A stretch of DNA of 51,598 nucleotides from an uncultured Marinomonas sp. (GTDB lineage Bacteria > Pseudomonadota > Gammaproteobacteria > Pseudomonadales > Marinomonadaceae), in assembly GCA_938009755.1 (NCBI GenBank), contig CALLIL010000024.1, forward strand, positions 1-51,598, written 5' to 3'. This document shows positions 40,365-51,598 of the stretch, piece by piece. Under the pieces are notes generated by a model, which made no database searches, was not told the DNA's origin, and was given only the letters and a program-made list of their open reading frames with translations. A program made the translations under genes and the position numbers. Position 1 is the stretch's first letter; every line of letters begins with the position of its first letter.

Positions 40365-41552
40365 TTAAGGCGTCAATGAATCTCCATATTTATTTAATGC
40401 TGAATCCCAATCCTTCCAAACCACTTCTTTGCCTTGCGAACGAATCATAGTAGCAACACTTTCTACGGGACGTTCATCACTGATTGAAAATTGCTCCAAT
40501 GCTTTTTCAGCCGTATCTGAATAACCTCCAGGTTGCGTTTTAGACTCCGCGCTCATGGTGGTAAACCCCATTCGTACGGCATGATGGCGAAATTCTGGCG
40601 ATTCTCTGGTCGACAAACTCATCTCTAAGTCGCGATCAAATAAACGCCATGCTGTAATAAGCTGGATGAATTGACGATCTGATATCTCACATTTCGGCTG
40701 AATGCCACCAGCACAAGGGCGAATCCTTGGAAAGGCAACGCTAAAACGACTGCGCCAATAATGTTTTTGCAAGTGCTTTAAATGATGCGCCATCATAATG
40801 GAATCGGTGCGCCAGTCATCCAAACCCAACAATACTCCCAAACCTATTTTATGGATTGCGGCTTGACCAATTCTGTCTGGCGCATCCACTCGGTAATTGA
40901 AATTGGATTTGCTGCCTCGTAAATGATGCTCAAGATAGGTTTTACGTCGATAGGTTTCTTGATAAACCAAAACACCATCCAAACCTATGCTTTGCAGCGC
41001 CTTGTATTCTCTTGACTCTAACGGCTGAACTTCCATGGTTAATTGACTAAAATGCGGTTTAATCAACGGTAACATGCGCTCAAAATACGGCATAGAAACC
41101 TTTTTAGTTTCCCCTGTCACCAAGAGGATTTGATCAAAGCCTTTGGCTTTTATGGCCGCCACTTCTTGTTTAATTTGAGTCTCATCCAGCGTCAACCGCT
41201 TGATTGCGTTACTCATGGAAAAGCCACAATAAGTACACTCATTAGCACAAGTATTCGATAAGTATAAAGGCGCAAATAAGCTGATGACATTACCAAAACG
41301 TTGCTGAGTAAGCGCCTCACTTTTCGCGACCATATCCAACAAATAAGGCTCTGCGGCGGGGGAAATCAACGCCATAAAGTCTTCCACTGTTAATGTCGTT
41401 TTAGATAAAGCACTCTCAACATCTTGCGCCATCTTTGACTGCCAAGCTTGCGTCATCGCCTGCCAATCCAAAGACTCTAAAACATGGCTAAAACACCCTT
41501 CAACGGCTGGACTCTGTTCTAACACTCTCAAGGTTTTTTGCGTCTTCTTCAT
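40365..41552 (-). CDS. thiH: 2-iminoacetate synthase ThiH (radical SAM)
   Basis: LYLSNTCANECTYCGFSMSNAIKR, VYQETYRRKTYLEHHLRGSKSNFNYRVDAPDR. Confidence 0.95.
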   Translation of the reverse strand: MKKTQKTLRVLEQSPAVEGCFSHVLESLDWQAMTQAWQSKMAQDVESALSKTTLTVEDFMALISPAAEPYLLDMVAKSEALTQQRFGNVISLFAPLYLSNTCANECTYCGFSMSNAIKRLTLDETQIKQEVAAIKAKGFDQILLVTGETKKVSMPYFERMLPLIKPHFSQLTMEVQPLESREYKALQSIGLDGVLVYQETYRRKTYLEHHLRGSKSNFNYRVDAPDRIGQAAIHKIGLGVLLGLDDWRTDSIMMAHHLKHLQKHYWRSRFSVAFPRIRPCAGGIQPKCEISDRQFIQLITAWRLFDRDLEMSLSTRESPEFRHHAVRMGFTTMSAESKTQPGGYSDTAEKALEQFSISDERPVESVATMIRSQGKEVVWKDWDSALNKYGDSLTP

Positions 41553-42364
41553 TAGGTAAGCGTCCCAATAAAATCCGTCAAAGGACTCGACGCCTGAGCC
41601 TGCATATTGTGACTTGATTGTTGTTTCGACAAACCGGATTCATACGCCATACGGCCAGCGTCTACAGCCAACTTAAAGGCTTTGGCCATGGTTTCGGGCT
41701 GTTGAGCGACCGCCATAGCCGTATTAACTAAGACAGCATCCGCTCCCATTTCCAACGCCAATGCTGCATCAGATGGCGCCCCAATGCCAGCATCCACAAT
41801 CACTGGTACTCGACTTTGCTCAATAATCATGTCCAAAAAAGGTCGACTGGCTAGTCCCATATTAGAACCTATTGGCGAGCCGAGCGGCATAACGCACTGA
41901 CAACCGACCTCCTCTAAGCGCTTGCACAATACTGGGTCCGCATGAACGTAAGGCATCACAACAAAACCTTTCTTTACCAGCGCCTCAGCCGCCATCAAGG
42001 TTTCCATTCCATCAGGCATTAAATAACGTGGATCGGGGTGGATTTCTAATTTTATCCAGTGTGTTTCCAGCGCTTCTCTGGCCAATTCAGAAGCAAATAT
42101 CGCTTCCTTTGCGGTTCTCGCCCCAGATGTATTCGGTAACAATTTCATACCGTGTTTTTGTAAAGGCTCTAAGATATTGTCCGTTTTATTCTGCAAATCC
42201 ATACGTCGTAACGACAAGGTAACCAGCTCACTCTCACTCGCGATCAAAGACGCCATCATGGATTCCGCATTGGCGTACTTGCCTGTACCTGTGAACAGTC
42301 GAGAATGAAATTCATGTCCTGCTATCATTAAAGAAGACACATTAACCTCCTGCAATTGATTCAA
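41552..42364 (-). CDS. thiG: Thiazole synthase ThiG (true start likely GTG ~42340 or ATG 42328)
   Basis: [58 protein letters not shown]. Confidence 0.95.
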   Translation of the reverse strand: MNQLQEVNVSSLMIAGHEFHSRLFTGTGKYANAESMMASLIASESELVTLSLRRMDLQNKTDNILEPLQKHGMKLLPNTSGARTAKEAIFASELAREALETHWIKLEIHPDPRYLMPDGMETLMAAEALVKKGFVVMPYVHADPVLCKRLEEVGCQCVMPLGSPIGSNMGLASRPFLDMIIEQSRVPVIVDAGIGAPSDAALALEMGADAVLVNTAMAVAQQPETMAKAFKLAVDAGRMAYESGLSKQQSSHNMQAQASSPLTDFIGTLT

Positions 42365-42539
42365 AAATAAACACCTGACTCTGCTCGGTTAATTCAGTGA
42401 CTGCCCATTGACTCTTCGGCACAATATTTTGGTTAATCGCCACGGCAACACCTTGCGTTGGTTTCTCCAATGCGGCCAATAAATCAACCAAAGTTTCGCC
42501 CTCAAATTCATAAGGTGAATCGTTTACCACCAGCGTCAT
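42342..42539 (-). CDS. thiS: Sulfur carrier protein ThiS
   Basis: 65 aa ending in [23 protein letters not shown]. Confidence 0.93.
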   Translation of the reverse strand: MTLVVNDSPYEFEGETLVDLLAALEKPTQGVAVAINQNIVPKSQWAVTELTEQSQVFIFESIAGG

Positions 42540-44098
42540 AATGTTTCTCCCTCTGAATCAAAATGCCGTTTCGACTTCAAAAAATCGGACATTAAATTTC
42601 GCGTTGCAGCAACAGGATCTCTCGCCTGAGTAATCGCCGTGACCACAGCCACACTATTCACGCCTGTTTTCACAACGGAAGGTAACCGCTCTGCATTAAT
42701 ACCTCCGATCGCAACGGTTGGAAAATGCCCCTTCAATAACTCGGCATAGTGCGCCAAGCGAGACAAACCTTGCGGCTGCGACGGCATTTCTTTGGTTTGT
42801 GTTGGAAAGATATGTCCCAAGGCAATATAGCTAGGCTGAATACTCTGAGCCCGCGCAATTTCATAATAACCGTGAGTGCTAATTCCCAACCGCAATCCTG
42901 CTTTTTGAATCTGTTGAAGATCCGCAAGCGCTAAATCCTCTTGACCAAGGTGAACGCCATAAGCACCAAATCGAATGGCTTGTTGCCAGTAATCATTGAT
43001 AAAAACTTGCGCATTATGCTGCTCGCCAAGCGCCACGGCTTTTTGAATTTTGTCATTTAAGGCTTTGTCTTCTGGATCTTTAATGCGTAGTTGGGCGATT
43101 TTCACGCCTTGATCCAACACCAACGACAACCATTCAATGGAATCAACAACTGGATACAACCCCATTTGATCAAGATCTAACGCGGTAAAAGGCCGTATTT
43201 TTTCTCCAGGCGCAAAAGGTTGAGGGAGAATATCTGGGAGATTGACTAAGGATGCTGGCCAACCTGGGCGACCAAGGGGCCCAGAACCTTCACCTATTTT
43301 AATTCCAGATTTTAATGCGCCATTTAAATACGTCTTGGCCATCGTCACCGCGTCTAACAAGTCATAACCGTGCGCCATAAAACTCGCCAATGCCGTCGAC
43401 AAAGTACAACCCGTTCCTCGTGTATTGCTGACGATCATTTTTTCACTTGAGAAGCCAATAACGGACGCTTTATCTATTAACCAATCGATTGCGCTATTGG
43501 CGCTTGAATGACCGCCTTTTAACAACCAATGACAATCAGATACTTTGAAGTAAGGCATTAAGCTCTGTGCGATATCATCAGGCATCTGCTCTGAAGACGC
43601 GCTTGTTAACGCCGTAAACTCCATGGCATTTGGCGTGATAATGTCACAATGAGGTAAAATATAGCCCAACAAAACACGACCTACCGAACTCGATTGCAAT
43701 TGATTGCCCTCTTCACTGCTCGCCGCCATCACCGGATCAAATATGATCGGTACGTGAGGGAAATCAGTTTTGATTTTTTGCAACCAAATGGCACACGCTT
43801 TGACGATATCAATAGATGGTAACAAGCTCACTTTAATGGCACTGGGTGGCACATCTTCCAACAAGGTTTGCCATTGAGCATCAAACATTTTCACAGAAAC
43901 CGGTTCGACAAGACGCACTTCTTTAGAGTTTTGCGCCGTGATACAGGTAATAATGGTTTGAACGTGACAACCTAGATCTTGCCCTGTTCGCATATCGGCT
44001 TGTAAACCAGCGTGAGCGGACGAATCTGATCCGCCCACGCACCAAACAATAGGCACTTCTGGTAATAAACCGATATGTGATTGAGTCAAATGAGACAT
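42536..44098 (-). CDS. thiDE: Bifunctional HMP-P kinase (ThiD) / thiamine-phosphate synthase (ThiE)
   Basis: N-terminal ThiD (GGSDSSAHAGLQADMRTGQ, NTRGTGCTLSTALASF) fused to C-terminal ThiE (FINDYWQQAIRFGAYGVHLGQEDL, AIGGINAERL). Confidence 0.93.
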   Translation of the reverse strand: MSHLTQSHIGLLPEVPIVWCVGGSDSSAHAGLQADMRTGQDLGCHVQTIITCITAQNSKEVRLVEPVSVKMFDAQWQTLLEDVPPSAIKVSLLPSIDIVKACAIWLQKIKTDFPHVPIIFDPVMAASSEEGNQLQSSSVGRVLLGYILPHCDIITPNAMEFTALTSASSEQMPDDIAQSLMPYFKVSDCHWLLKGGHSSANSAIDWLIDKASVIGFSSEKMIVSNTRGTGCTLSTALASFMAHGYDLLDAVTMAKTYLNGALKSGIKIGEGSGPLGRPGWPASLVNLPDILPQPFAPGEKIRPFTALDLDQMGLYPVVDSIEWLSLVLDQGVKIAQLRIKDPEDKALNDKIQKAVALGEQHNAQVFINDYWQQAIRFGAYGVHLGQEDLALADLQQIQKAGLRLGISTHGYYEIARAQSIQPSYIALGHIFPTQTKEMPSQPQGLSRLAHYAELLKGHFPTVAIGGINAERLPSVVKTGVNSVAVVTAITQARDPVAATRNLMSDFLKSKRHFDSEGETL

Positions 44099-44109
44099 AA
44101 CATCACCTC

Positions 44110-46185
<2,076 letters not shown>

Positions 46186-46307
46186 TTAAAAGCAAAACAT
46201 GAACTCTGAATGATATGAAGATAGAAAAGAATGCACTGACAACATCGATTCTATCAACTTAGCAGACAGAAGTTCATTCGATGCAGATAAAGAAAAATGG
46301 ATACTTT

Positions 46308-46397
46308 CTTGTTCCCTACGCGAGTATAAGCTCGATCAGGTTCTGCGGATCCCGCACTTAATTATGCGATCTCAGCCAAATGGCACTCCGACAAGTT
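46308..46397 (-). promoter_or_regulatory. TPP riboswitch (thi-box) upstream of thiC
   Basis: Minus strand: CTTGTCGGAGTGCCATTTGGCTGAGATCGC...GCGGGATCCGCAGAACCTGATCGAGCTTATACTCGCGTAGGGAACAAG with CTGAGA and ACCTGAT motifs. Confidence 0.95.
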
Positions 46398-46510
46398 GTG
46401 GGACGAGTATACCCAATTTGATGACCTTGTAAATATGCTTTTATTTATCTTGCTTAAAAGTCATAACGCTAAAAATCACCAAACTTGCCAAAGCACTTTT
46501 GAGTCAAAAA

Positions 46511-47371
46511 TCAGCCAGCTTGCATTTCTAAGGCGATTTTATAGAGCGCATTTTTCTTTTCGCCTGTCAGCTTTGCTGCCATTGCAGCCGCTTGCTTAAC
46601 CGGTAAATCTTCCAAAAGAATCGCAAGAATACGTTTCGCTTCTATTTCCGATTCGTCGCCTTGCTCCTGAATAAAGCTGAGCATAACCACAAACTCACCA
46701 CGCATTTGGTTGGCATCCTCATCGAACATTGCCAAAATTTCTGCTGCGGTGCCTGATAGGAAAGTTTCAAAGGTTTTAGTAATCTCTCGAGCAAGAACAA
46801 GCTCTGCATCATCACCATAGACTTTTTGGACATCCGCAATTGAGTCATAAATACGATGCGTTGATTCGTAAAAAATCACTGTGCCATCTTGCGTTTTCCA
46901 AGACTCAAATAAATCGCAACGCGCCTTGGATTTTGCAGGAACAAACCCCGCAAAAAAGAACTGATCTGTCGGTAACCCCGATGCACAAAGCGCAGAGATC
47001 ACCGCACAAGCACCTGGAATAGGCATTACTTTATGTCCCTTTTCACGCAATGAATGCACAACATGATAACCCGGATCAGAAATCAAAGGCGTACCTGCAT
47101 CAGACACTAAGGCAACATTTTTGCCATCCTCTAAAAGGCTTGCAACGTAATCTGCTTTGTCTTTCTCATTGTGGTCATGAATTGAAAAAAGTTTGGCCTC
47201 GATACCAAAATGATTCAATAAGCGACGAGTGTGGCGGGTGTCTTCAGCCGCAATATAGTCTACATCGCGTAAAGTTTGCTCTGCTCTTTTACTAAAATCA
47301 TCAAGATTACCTATTGGTGTTGCAACTATGTACAACGAGCCTCTCGCATCATCAGAACTATGTGGTAACAT
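46511..47371 (-). CDS. rsmI: 16S rRNA 2'-O-ribose C1402 methyltransferase RsmI
   Basis: GSLYIVATPIGNLDDFSKRAEQTLRDVDYIAAEDTRHTRRLL; RBS agagg before ATG at 47371 (track start 47392). Confidence 0.94.
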   Translation of the reverse strand: MLPHSSDDARGSLYIVATPIGNLDDFSKRAEQTLRDVDYIAAEDTRHTRRLLNHFGIEAKLFSIHDHNEKDKADYVASLLEDGKNVALVSDAGTPLISDPGYHVVHSLREKGHKVMPIPGACAVISALCASGLPTDQFFFAGFVPAKSKARCDLFESWKTQDGTVIFYESTHRIYDSIADVQKVYGDDAELVLAREITKTFETFLSGTAAEILAMFDEDANQMRGEFVVMLSFIQEQGDESEIEAKRILAILLEDLPVKQAAAMAAKLTGEKKNALYKIALEMQAG

Positions 47372-47403
47372 GTTGCCTCTTCTATTTGCCATTTTATAAG
47401 CTT

Positions 47404-49263
47404 ATGAGCCTACTTAATCATTACCGCATCATATCATTAACTCTTTGCACTTTTCTGCTTAGCGCCTGTAATTCCGCGAATTTAAATACAAATCCTTCGC
47501 AGCCTGTTGCACAGAGCTCAAACACTAACAGTGCACAGGAAGAATCGACACCGACAAGTATCTATCATCCAAGAAAAACGCCAACCACAACAGGTGAAGT
47601 GACGGAGTCTTATAACCTGGCTCAAACACTGTACGAACGAGGCGATTACCAACAAGTTATTGATCGATTAGAAATTAATATCTTACATAATTCATCTTCT
47701 CTGCAGTTTGATGGCTATTTACTCGCTGCACTGTCTTCCGCCAAATTAGACAAAAGTATTGATGCGTTTGAGTACTTAAAAGAAGCTGAACTGCTTTCTA
47801 TTGCTCGCCACCCAGACAATCAAAATAAAATCAAAGAATCCAGAGCACTCATCTATGAGCATTTTGAGAACTGGCTTGCCGCGGTACAAACTCGAATGGA
47901 TTTGGCTTATAACTTACCGCTCAATGAAGGTGAAGAAAATCAAGATAAGTTATGGATGGCAATCCAGAATCTAACTCAAAACGAAGTCGATGGGCTTTTT
48001 GAGCAAAGAAACCCGACGCTCCATGGTTGGTTAACCATCAGTAGCATTTTACGTAACCAGTCATTATCGATAGAGCAACAGCTAAATGCTTTTAATGTCT
48101 GGGTAAGTGATAACCCAAATCATCCTGCAGCTATTACGCCGCCACAAGACTTCGAAATCATGGCCTCTATTGAAGAGATGGCGCCAAATAGAATTGTCAT
48201 TATGCTACCAATGACAGGAAACCTAGAACGCGCTTCACAAGCCATCATTGATGGTTTTTTTGCCTCTTTTTACCACCAACAAGAAGCTCGCCCTCAGGTA
48301 TTCATTGTCAATGTAGACGAATACGACAACATAGAAGGTGCATTAGACGCCGCAAATGAAAAGCAACCAGACGTCATTATTGGACCTTTGCAAAAAAATC
48401 ACGTTGCCCAGCTGAGCAATTTAGATCTGCCGCATCCTGTTATTGCATTAAACCAATTGGATTTACAACAACATAGAGAGCAGCTTTACCACTTTTCACT
48501 CAGTGCTGAAGATGAAATACATGAGCTGATCACTTTCGCCAAACAAGAAGGCGCCACCAAGGCCGCCGTTCTGAGCACAGAAGACACTTGGGCGCTAAGA
48601 CAGAGCGATGAATTTCGTAATGCGGCATTACAAGAAAACATAACCATCACTTCAAACCAAGCGTATACCAATACACCACGAGGCAGGCAAAGCGCGATTC
48701 AAAAGCTTCTACTGGTTGATGAAAGCCAAGCCCGTACTCAATTGGTTGAGCAATGGACGGGAGAGAATGTAGAAAGTATCGCTCGATCTCGTAAAGACCT
48801 GGATTATGTGTATTACATAGGCAAACTAACCGACGCCAAACAAATACGCCCTCTTCTGGATTTCCATTTCGCCGATAAAGTACCTATGCTTGCCAGCAGT
48901 ACACTGAATGACAGCGCACCAGAGAAATCCACTAATCCAAGTGACATCGAGAGAATTCTATTTACCGAACTGCCGGCGCTAACGCCGAACAACAGTACAC
49001 TCAGTGCATTACCTAAAAATCAAAGCTCCAATATTTTGAGACGCTTACAAGCACTTGGTGCGGACTCCTATTTACTGGCCAATAAGTACCAGCTTTTTAC
49101 ATTACTACCAAGCACTAAGATTTCTGCAAACACCGGCATTATCACTATGGACAGTGATCGAATTTTTCATAAAAGACCTGAAATAATGACTTACCGAAAA
49201 GGAAATTTGGTATATGCGACTAGCGAGCAATTTTTTCAACAAGAGGAAAACACCGAAGAATAA
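47404..49263 (+). CDS. lpoA: Penicillin-binding protein activator LpoA (YraM/LppC)
   Basis: Lipobox LSAC; NRIVIMLPMTGNLERASQAIIDGFFASFY; rsmI-lpoA-yraN-diaA order. Confidence 0.88.
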   Translation: MSLLNHYRIISLTLCTFLLSACNSANLNTNPSQPVAQSSNTNSAQEESTPTSIYHPRKTPTTTGEVTESYNLAQTLYERGDYQQVIDRLEINILHNSSSLQFDGYLLAALSSAKLDKSIDAFEYLKEAELLSIARHPDNQNKIKESRALIYEHFENWLAAVQTRMDLAYNLPLNEGEENQDKLWMAIQNLTQNEVDGLFEQRNPTLHGWLTISSILRNQSLSIEQQLNAFNVWVSDNPNHPAAITPPQDFEIMASIEEMAPNRIVIMLPMTGNLERASQAIIDGFFASFYHQQEARPQVFIVNVDEYDNIEGALDAANEKQPDVIIGPLQKNHVAQLSNLDLPHPVIALNQLDLQQHREQLYHFSLSAEDEIHELITFAKQEGATKAAVLSTEDTWALRQSDEFRNAALQENITITSNQAYTNTPRGRQSAIQKLLLVDESQARTQLVEQWTGENVESIARSRKDLDYVYYIGKLTDAKQIRPLLDFHFADKVPMLASSTLNDSAPEKSTNPSDIERILFTELPALTPNNSTLSALPKNQSSNILRRLQALGADSYLLANKYQLFTLLPSTKISANTGIITMDSDRIFHKRPEIMTYRKGNLVYATSEQFFQQEENTEE

Positions 49264-49597
49264 CGGTGAGAAAGCAGAGCAAAAAGCAGAAGATTTTTTG
49301 CTCTCTCAAGGACTTTATTTTGTTGAGCGAAACTTCTTTTGTCGGCTCGGTGAAATTGACTTAATTTTCCTCGACAACCAAACCTATGTGTTTATTGAGG
49401 TTCGCTTTCGTGCAAACTCGTCTCATGGCAGTGCCGCTGAAAGTCTTGGAAAATCAAAATTAAAAAAGGTCAGAAACAGTGCCGCGTTGTGGCTACAAAA
49501 GAATAACAAAATGAATTTTGAAAGCCGCTTCGATGCGATATTATTTGATCAAACAATAGACACACAACACTTAACTTGGCTTAAAGCAGTATTTTAA
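49214..49597 (+). CDS. yraN: YraN/UPF0102 endonuclease-like protein
   Basis: GEKAEQKAEDFLLSQGLYFVERNFFCRLGEIDLIFLDNQTYVFIEVRFR. Confidence 0.9.
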   Translation: MRLASNFFNKRKTPKNNGEKAEQKAEDFLLSQGLYFVERNFFCRLGEIDLIFLDNQTYVFIEVRFRANSSHGSAAESLGKSKLKKVRNSAALWLQKNNKMNFESRFDAILFDQTIDTQHLTWLKAVF

Positions 49598-49601
49598 CTA
49601 T

Positions 49602-50195
49602 ATGGATTTTCAAGAAGCAATCTACACACAGTTCGCACAAAGTTTTGAAGCTCAGCAGCAAGCCCTAGAAAGCTTGCCTCCTTATATTGAACACGCCGCA
49701 AAAGTCATGTTCTCAAGCATTGCTTCTGGCGGAAAAGTCATTTGTATTGGTAATGGTACAGGCTCTCACCTTTCTCAATACTTCAGCACCTTGTTAATAG
49801 ACAGAATGGACAGAGAACGACCAGGTTTGCCAGCATTTAACTTAACTGGTGATGGGTCAGCCTTGTTAGCCATCACCCATAATGATAATTTGCACGATGT
49901 TTTTTCAAAGCAAATCACGGCAATAGGCAATCCCGGCGATATTTTATTTGTTGTTGCCAACCGAGGAAACACATCACCCATCATACAAGCAATACAAGCT
50001 GGGCATGAGCGCAAAATGAATATTGTTGCCATCACTAGCCCAGAAGCCAAGAATGTTTCCTCTCTTACTTCTCAAGACGACACAGAAATAAAAATAAATT
50101 TACTCGGTACAGCGCGTGTCCATGAATGCCAAATCACCGTCATTCACACTCTAATCGATTTGTTAGAGCGTCAGTTATTTGGTTATGAAGATTAA
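49602..50195 (+). CDS. diaA: DnaA initiator-associating protein DiaA (SIS domain)
   Basis: GGKVICIGNGTGSHLSQYFSTLLIDRMDRERPGLPAFNLTGD, SIS fold; follows yraN. Confidence 0.88.
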   Translation: MDFQEAIYTQFAQSFEAQQQALESLPPYIEHAAKVMFSSIASGGKVICIGNGTGSHLSQYFSTLLIDRMDRERPGLPAFNLTGDGSALLAITHNDNLHDVFSKQITAIGNPGDILFVVANRGNTSPIIQAIQAGHERKMNIVAITSPEAKNVSSLTSQDDTEIKINLLGTARVHECQITVIHTLIDLLERQLFGYED

Positions 50196-50241
50196 CATTG
50201 GATTAAATACAGCCTAATCAACGATTACCAAAACAAGACAA

Positions 50242-50279
50242 GACATAAAAAAAGAGCCAACCGGCTCTTTTTTTATGTC
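50242..50279. terminator. Bidirectional intrinsic terminator
   Basis: gacataaaaaaagagcc-aacc-ggctctttttttatgtc, perfect 17-bp symmetry. Confidence 0.92.
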
Positions 50280-50305
50280 TTACTTTTTATTTCATTTGAA
50301 ATACG

Positions 50306-50680
50306 TTATTTCACCACTTTCAACTGAAACCCTTTTTTAGGCTCTGGCGGTGGTGGCGGCTCATTAGAAAATTCTTCATCAGGAAAAACAAATCCATCGC
50401 CATTCTCTTGAGCATACAAAGCAAGCGCAGCACACATAGGTACGTAAACTTGCATTGGTTTCCCTCCAAAGCGAGCCTCAAAAGAAACCGCCTCTTTGTC
50501 CATGATTAAATGACGCACCGCAGACATACTAATATTGAGTACTATTTGTCCATCCTTCACAAACTCTGTGGGAATGACCACATCTTTCTGCTCTGCATCA
50601 ACCAACAAGTAAGGCGTCATATCATTGTCAGCAACCCATTGATACGCCGCATTCAATAAATAAGATCGTTTAGGTAACAT
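50306..50680 (-). CDS. sspB: ClpXP protease specificity-enhancing factor SspB
   Basis: MLPKRSYLLNAAYQWVADNDMTPYLLVDAEQKDVVIP..FEARFGGKPMQVYVP; C-terminal LKVVK; RBS aggaaataac before ATG at 50680 (track start 50773). Confidence 0.93.
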   Translation of the reverse strand: MLPKRSYLLNAAYQWVADNDMTPYLLVDAEQKDVVIPTEFVKDGQIVLNISMSAVRHLIMDKEAVSFEARFGGKPMQVYVPMCAALALYAQENGDGFVFPDEEFSNEPPPPPEPKKGFQLKVVK

Positions 50681-50727
50681 GTTATTTCCTATTCGTTTTT
50701 TTAATACAACACTCATTTTGTTTTCAA

Positions 50728-50756
50728 TAAAAAAGGAGCCATAAGCTCCTTTTTTA
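50728..50756 (-). terminator. Intrinsic terminator between sspA and sspB
   Basis: aaaaaaggagc-cata-agctcctttttt. Confidence 0.85.
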
Positions 50757-50779
50757 TGACCTTTCTCAGACAAATGAGA

Positions 50780-51412
50780 TTAGTCTAAACGCATTTCTTG
50801 TTCTGCTTCAGAAAGACTTTCTTGGAAAGACTCTCGATTAAAAACAAGATCCATGTATTTATGAAGTGCAGCAGCCTGCTCCTTAGGGATGTCGACACCT
50901 AAAACAGGCAAACGCCACAATACAGGTGCTAAGCAGCAATCAACAATCGTGAATTCATCACTCATGAAGTAAGGTTTCTCTTCAAAAATAGGAGAAACGC
51001 TGATTAAGCCTTCACGCAATTCTTTTTGCGCCTGCGCCACGGCGTCTTTGTCTTTACTAGAAAGAATCAAATCTGCCAATCGTGCCCAGTCACGCTGTAT
51101 ACGATGCATATACAAACGACTTTCAGCACGTGCTACTGGATAAACAGGAAGTAATGGAGGATGCGGGAAACGCTCATCCAAATATTCCATCATGACATTC
51201 GGCTCATAAAGTACTAAGTCACGATCTACCAATGCAGGCAATTCGTTGTACGGATTAACATCAGCCAATTCTTCTGGCTTGTTAAACGGGTCTACATCTA
51301 TGATGTCCACAGTGACAGCTTTTTCAGCCAAAACAATACGAACTCGATGGCTGTAATGATCTTCCCCATCAGAGAAGAACGTCATTGAGGAGCGCTTTGC
51401 AATAACACCCAT
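50780..51412 (-). CDS. sspA: Stringent starvation protein A (GST-like)
   Basis: [61 protein letters not shown]. Confidence 0.95.
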   Translation of the reverse strand: MGVIAKRSSMTFFSDGEDHYSHRVRIVLAEKAVTVDIIDVDPFNKPEELADVNPYNELPALVDRDLVLYEPNVMMEYLDERFPHPPLLPVYPVARAESRLYMHRIQRDWARLADLILSSKDKDAVAQAQKELREGLISVSPIFEEKPYFMSDEFTIVDCCLAPVLWRLPVLGVDIPKEQAAALHKYMDLVFNRESFQESLSEAEQEMRLD

Positions 51413-51460
51413 GTCTAACCCCTATATTGAAAAATATCCGAGCTCTCTATAGTAGAGAGC

Positions 51461-51490
51461 ATTATATGTGACGACCTAACAGATAAACAA
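51461..51490 (-). promoter_or_regulatory. Predicted sspA promoter (TTGTTT-N18-TATAAT)
   Basis: -10 TATAAT (reverse complement of 51461-51466) and -35 TTGTTT (reverse complement of 51485-51490), followed by hairpin gctctct-atagt-agagagc at 51442-51460. Confidence 0.6.
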
Positions 51491-51598
51491 AATGCCATCT
51501 CGCCACTGAATGAGTCATGGAACAATAAAATCACCGCAATTGATTTTCACATCCAACGCAATGTAAACACTCTTAGGTGACCATGAAACCTAAGGGCA

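Overview
The window reads as a chromosomal segment of a marine gammaproteobacterium; gene content and gene order suggest an Oceanospirillales/Marinomonas-like organism, which is inference only. It is dense and mostly housekeeping. Recognisable blocks: PQQ-type sugar dehydrogenase, mlaA, hrpA and cysK; an SsuABC/TauABC-type ABC importer with a DsrE-like small protein; a small accessory patch (hicAB, a ParB-like gene, two REP-like palindromes with GTAG heads); rnd-ycgL-ycgN with a VWA protein and a class II glutamine amidotransferase; dnaX-ybaB-recR; trhO; radD; a DTW-domain gene; yejK; an OmpA-family protein; an alginate-oligomer module (GntR/FCD regulator, SSS symporter, two tandem PL17-like lyases); a TPP-riboswitch-controlled thiC-thiDE-thiS-thiG-thiH operon; rsmI/lpoA/yraN/diaA; and sspAB. 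I do not see a clearly undescribed multi-gene system. The best second-look items are: (1) an A9 slippery run in dnaX with an immediate -1 stop, implying a gamma product; (2) a perfect 14-bp inverted repeat overlapping the -35 of the predicted hicAB promoter; (3) tandem cytoplasmic PL17-like paralogs preceded by a long terminator/attenuator-like hairpin; (4) three consecutive stem-loops in an otherwise empty ~500 bp gap (31.05-31.55 kb); (5) two REP-like units of different sequence; (6) the DsrE-like protein in the ABC operon, with a 32-bp-phased repeat upstream. No tRNA, rRNA, CRISPR array, transposase or integrase was recognised. All product calls come from reading the translated ORFs by eye; no database search was run.
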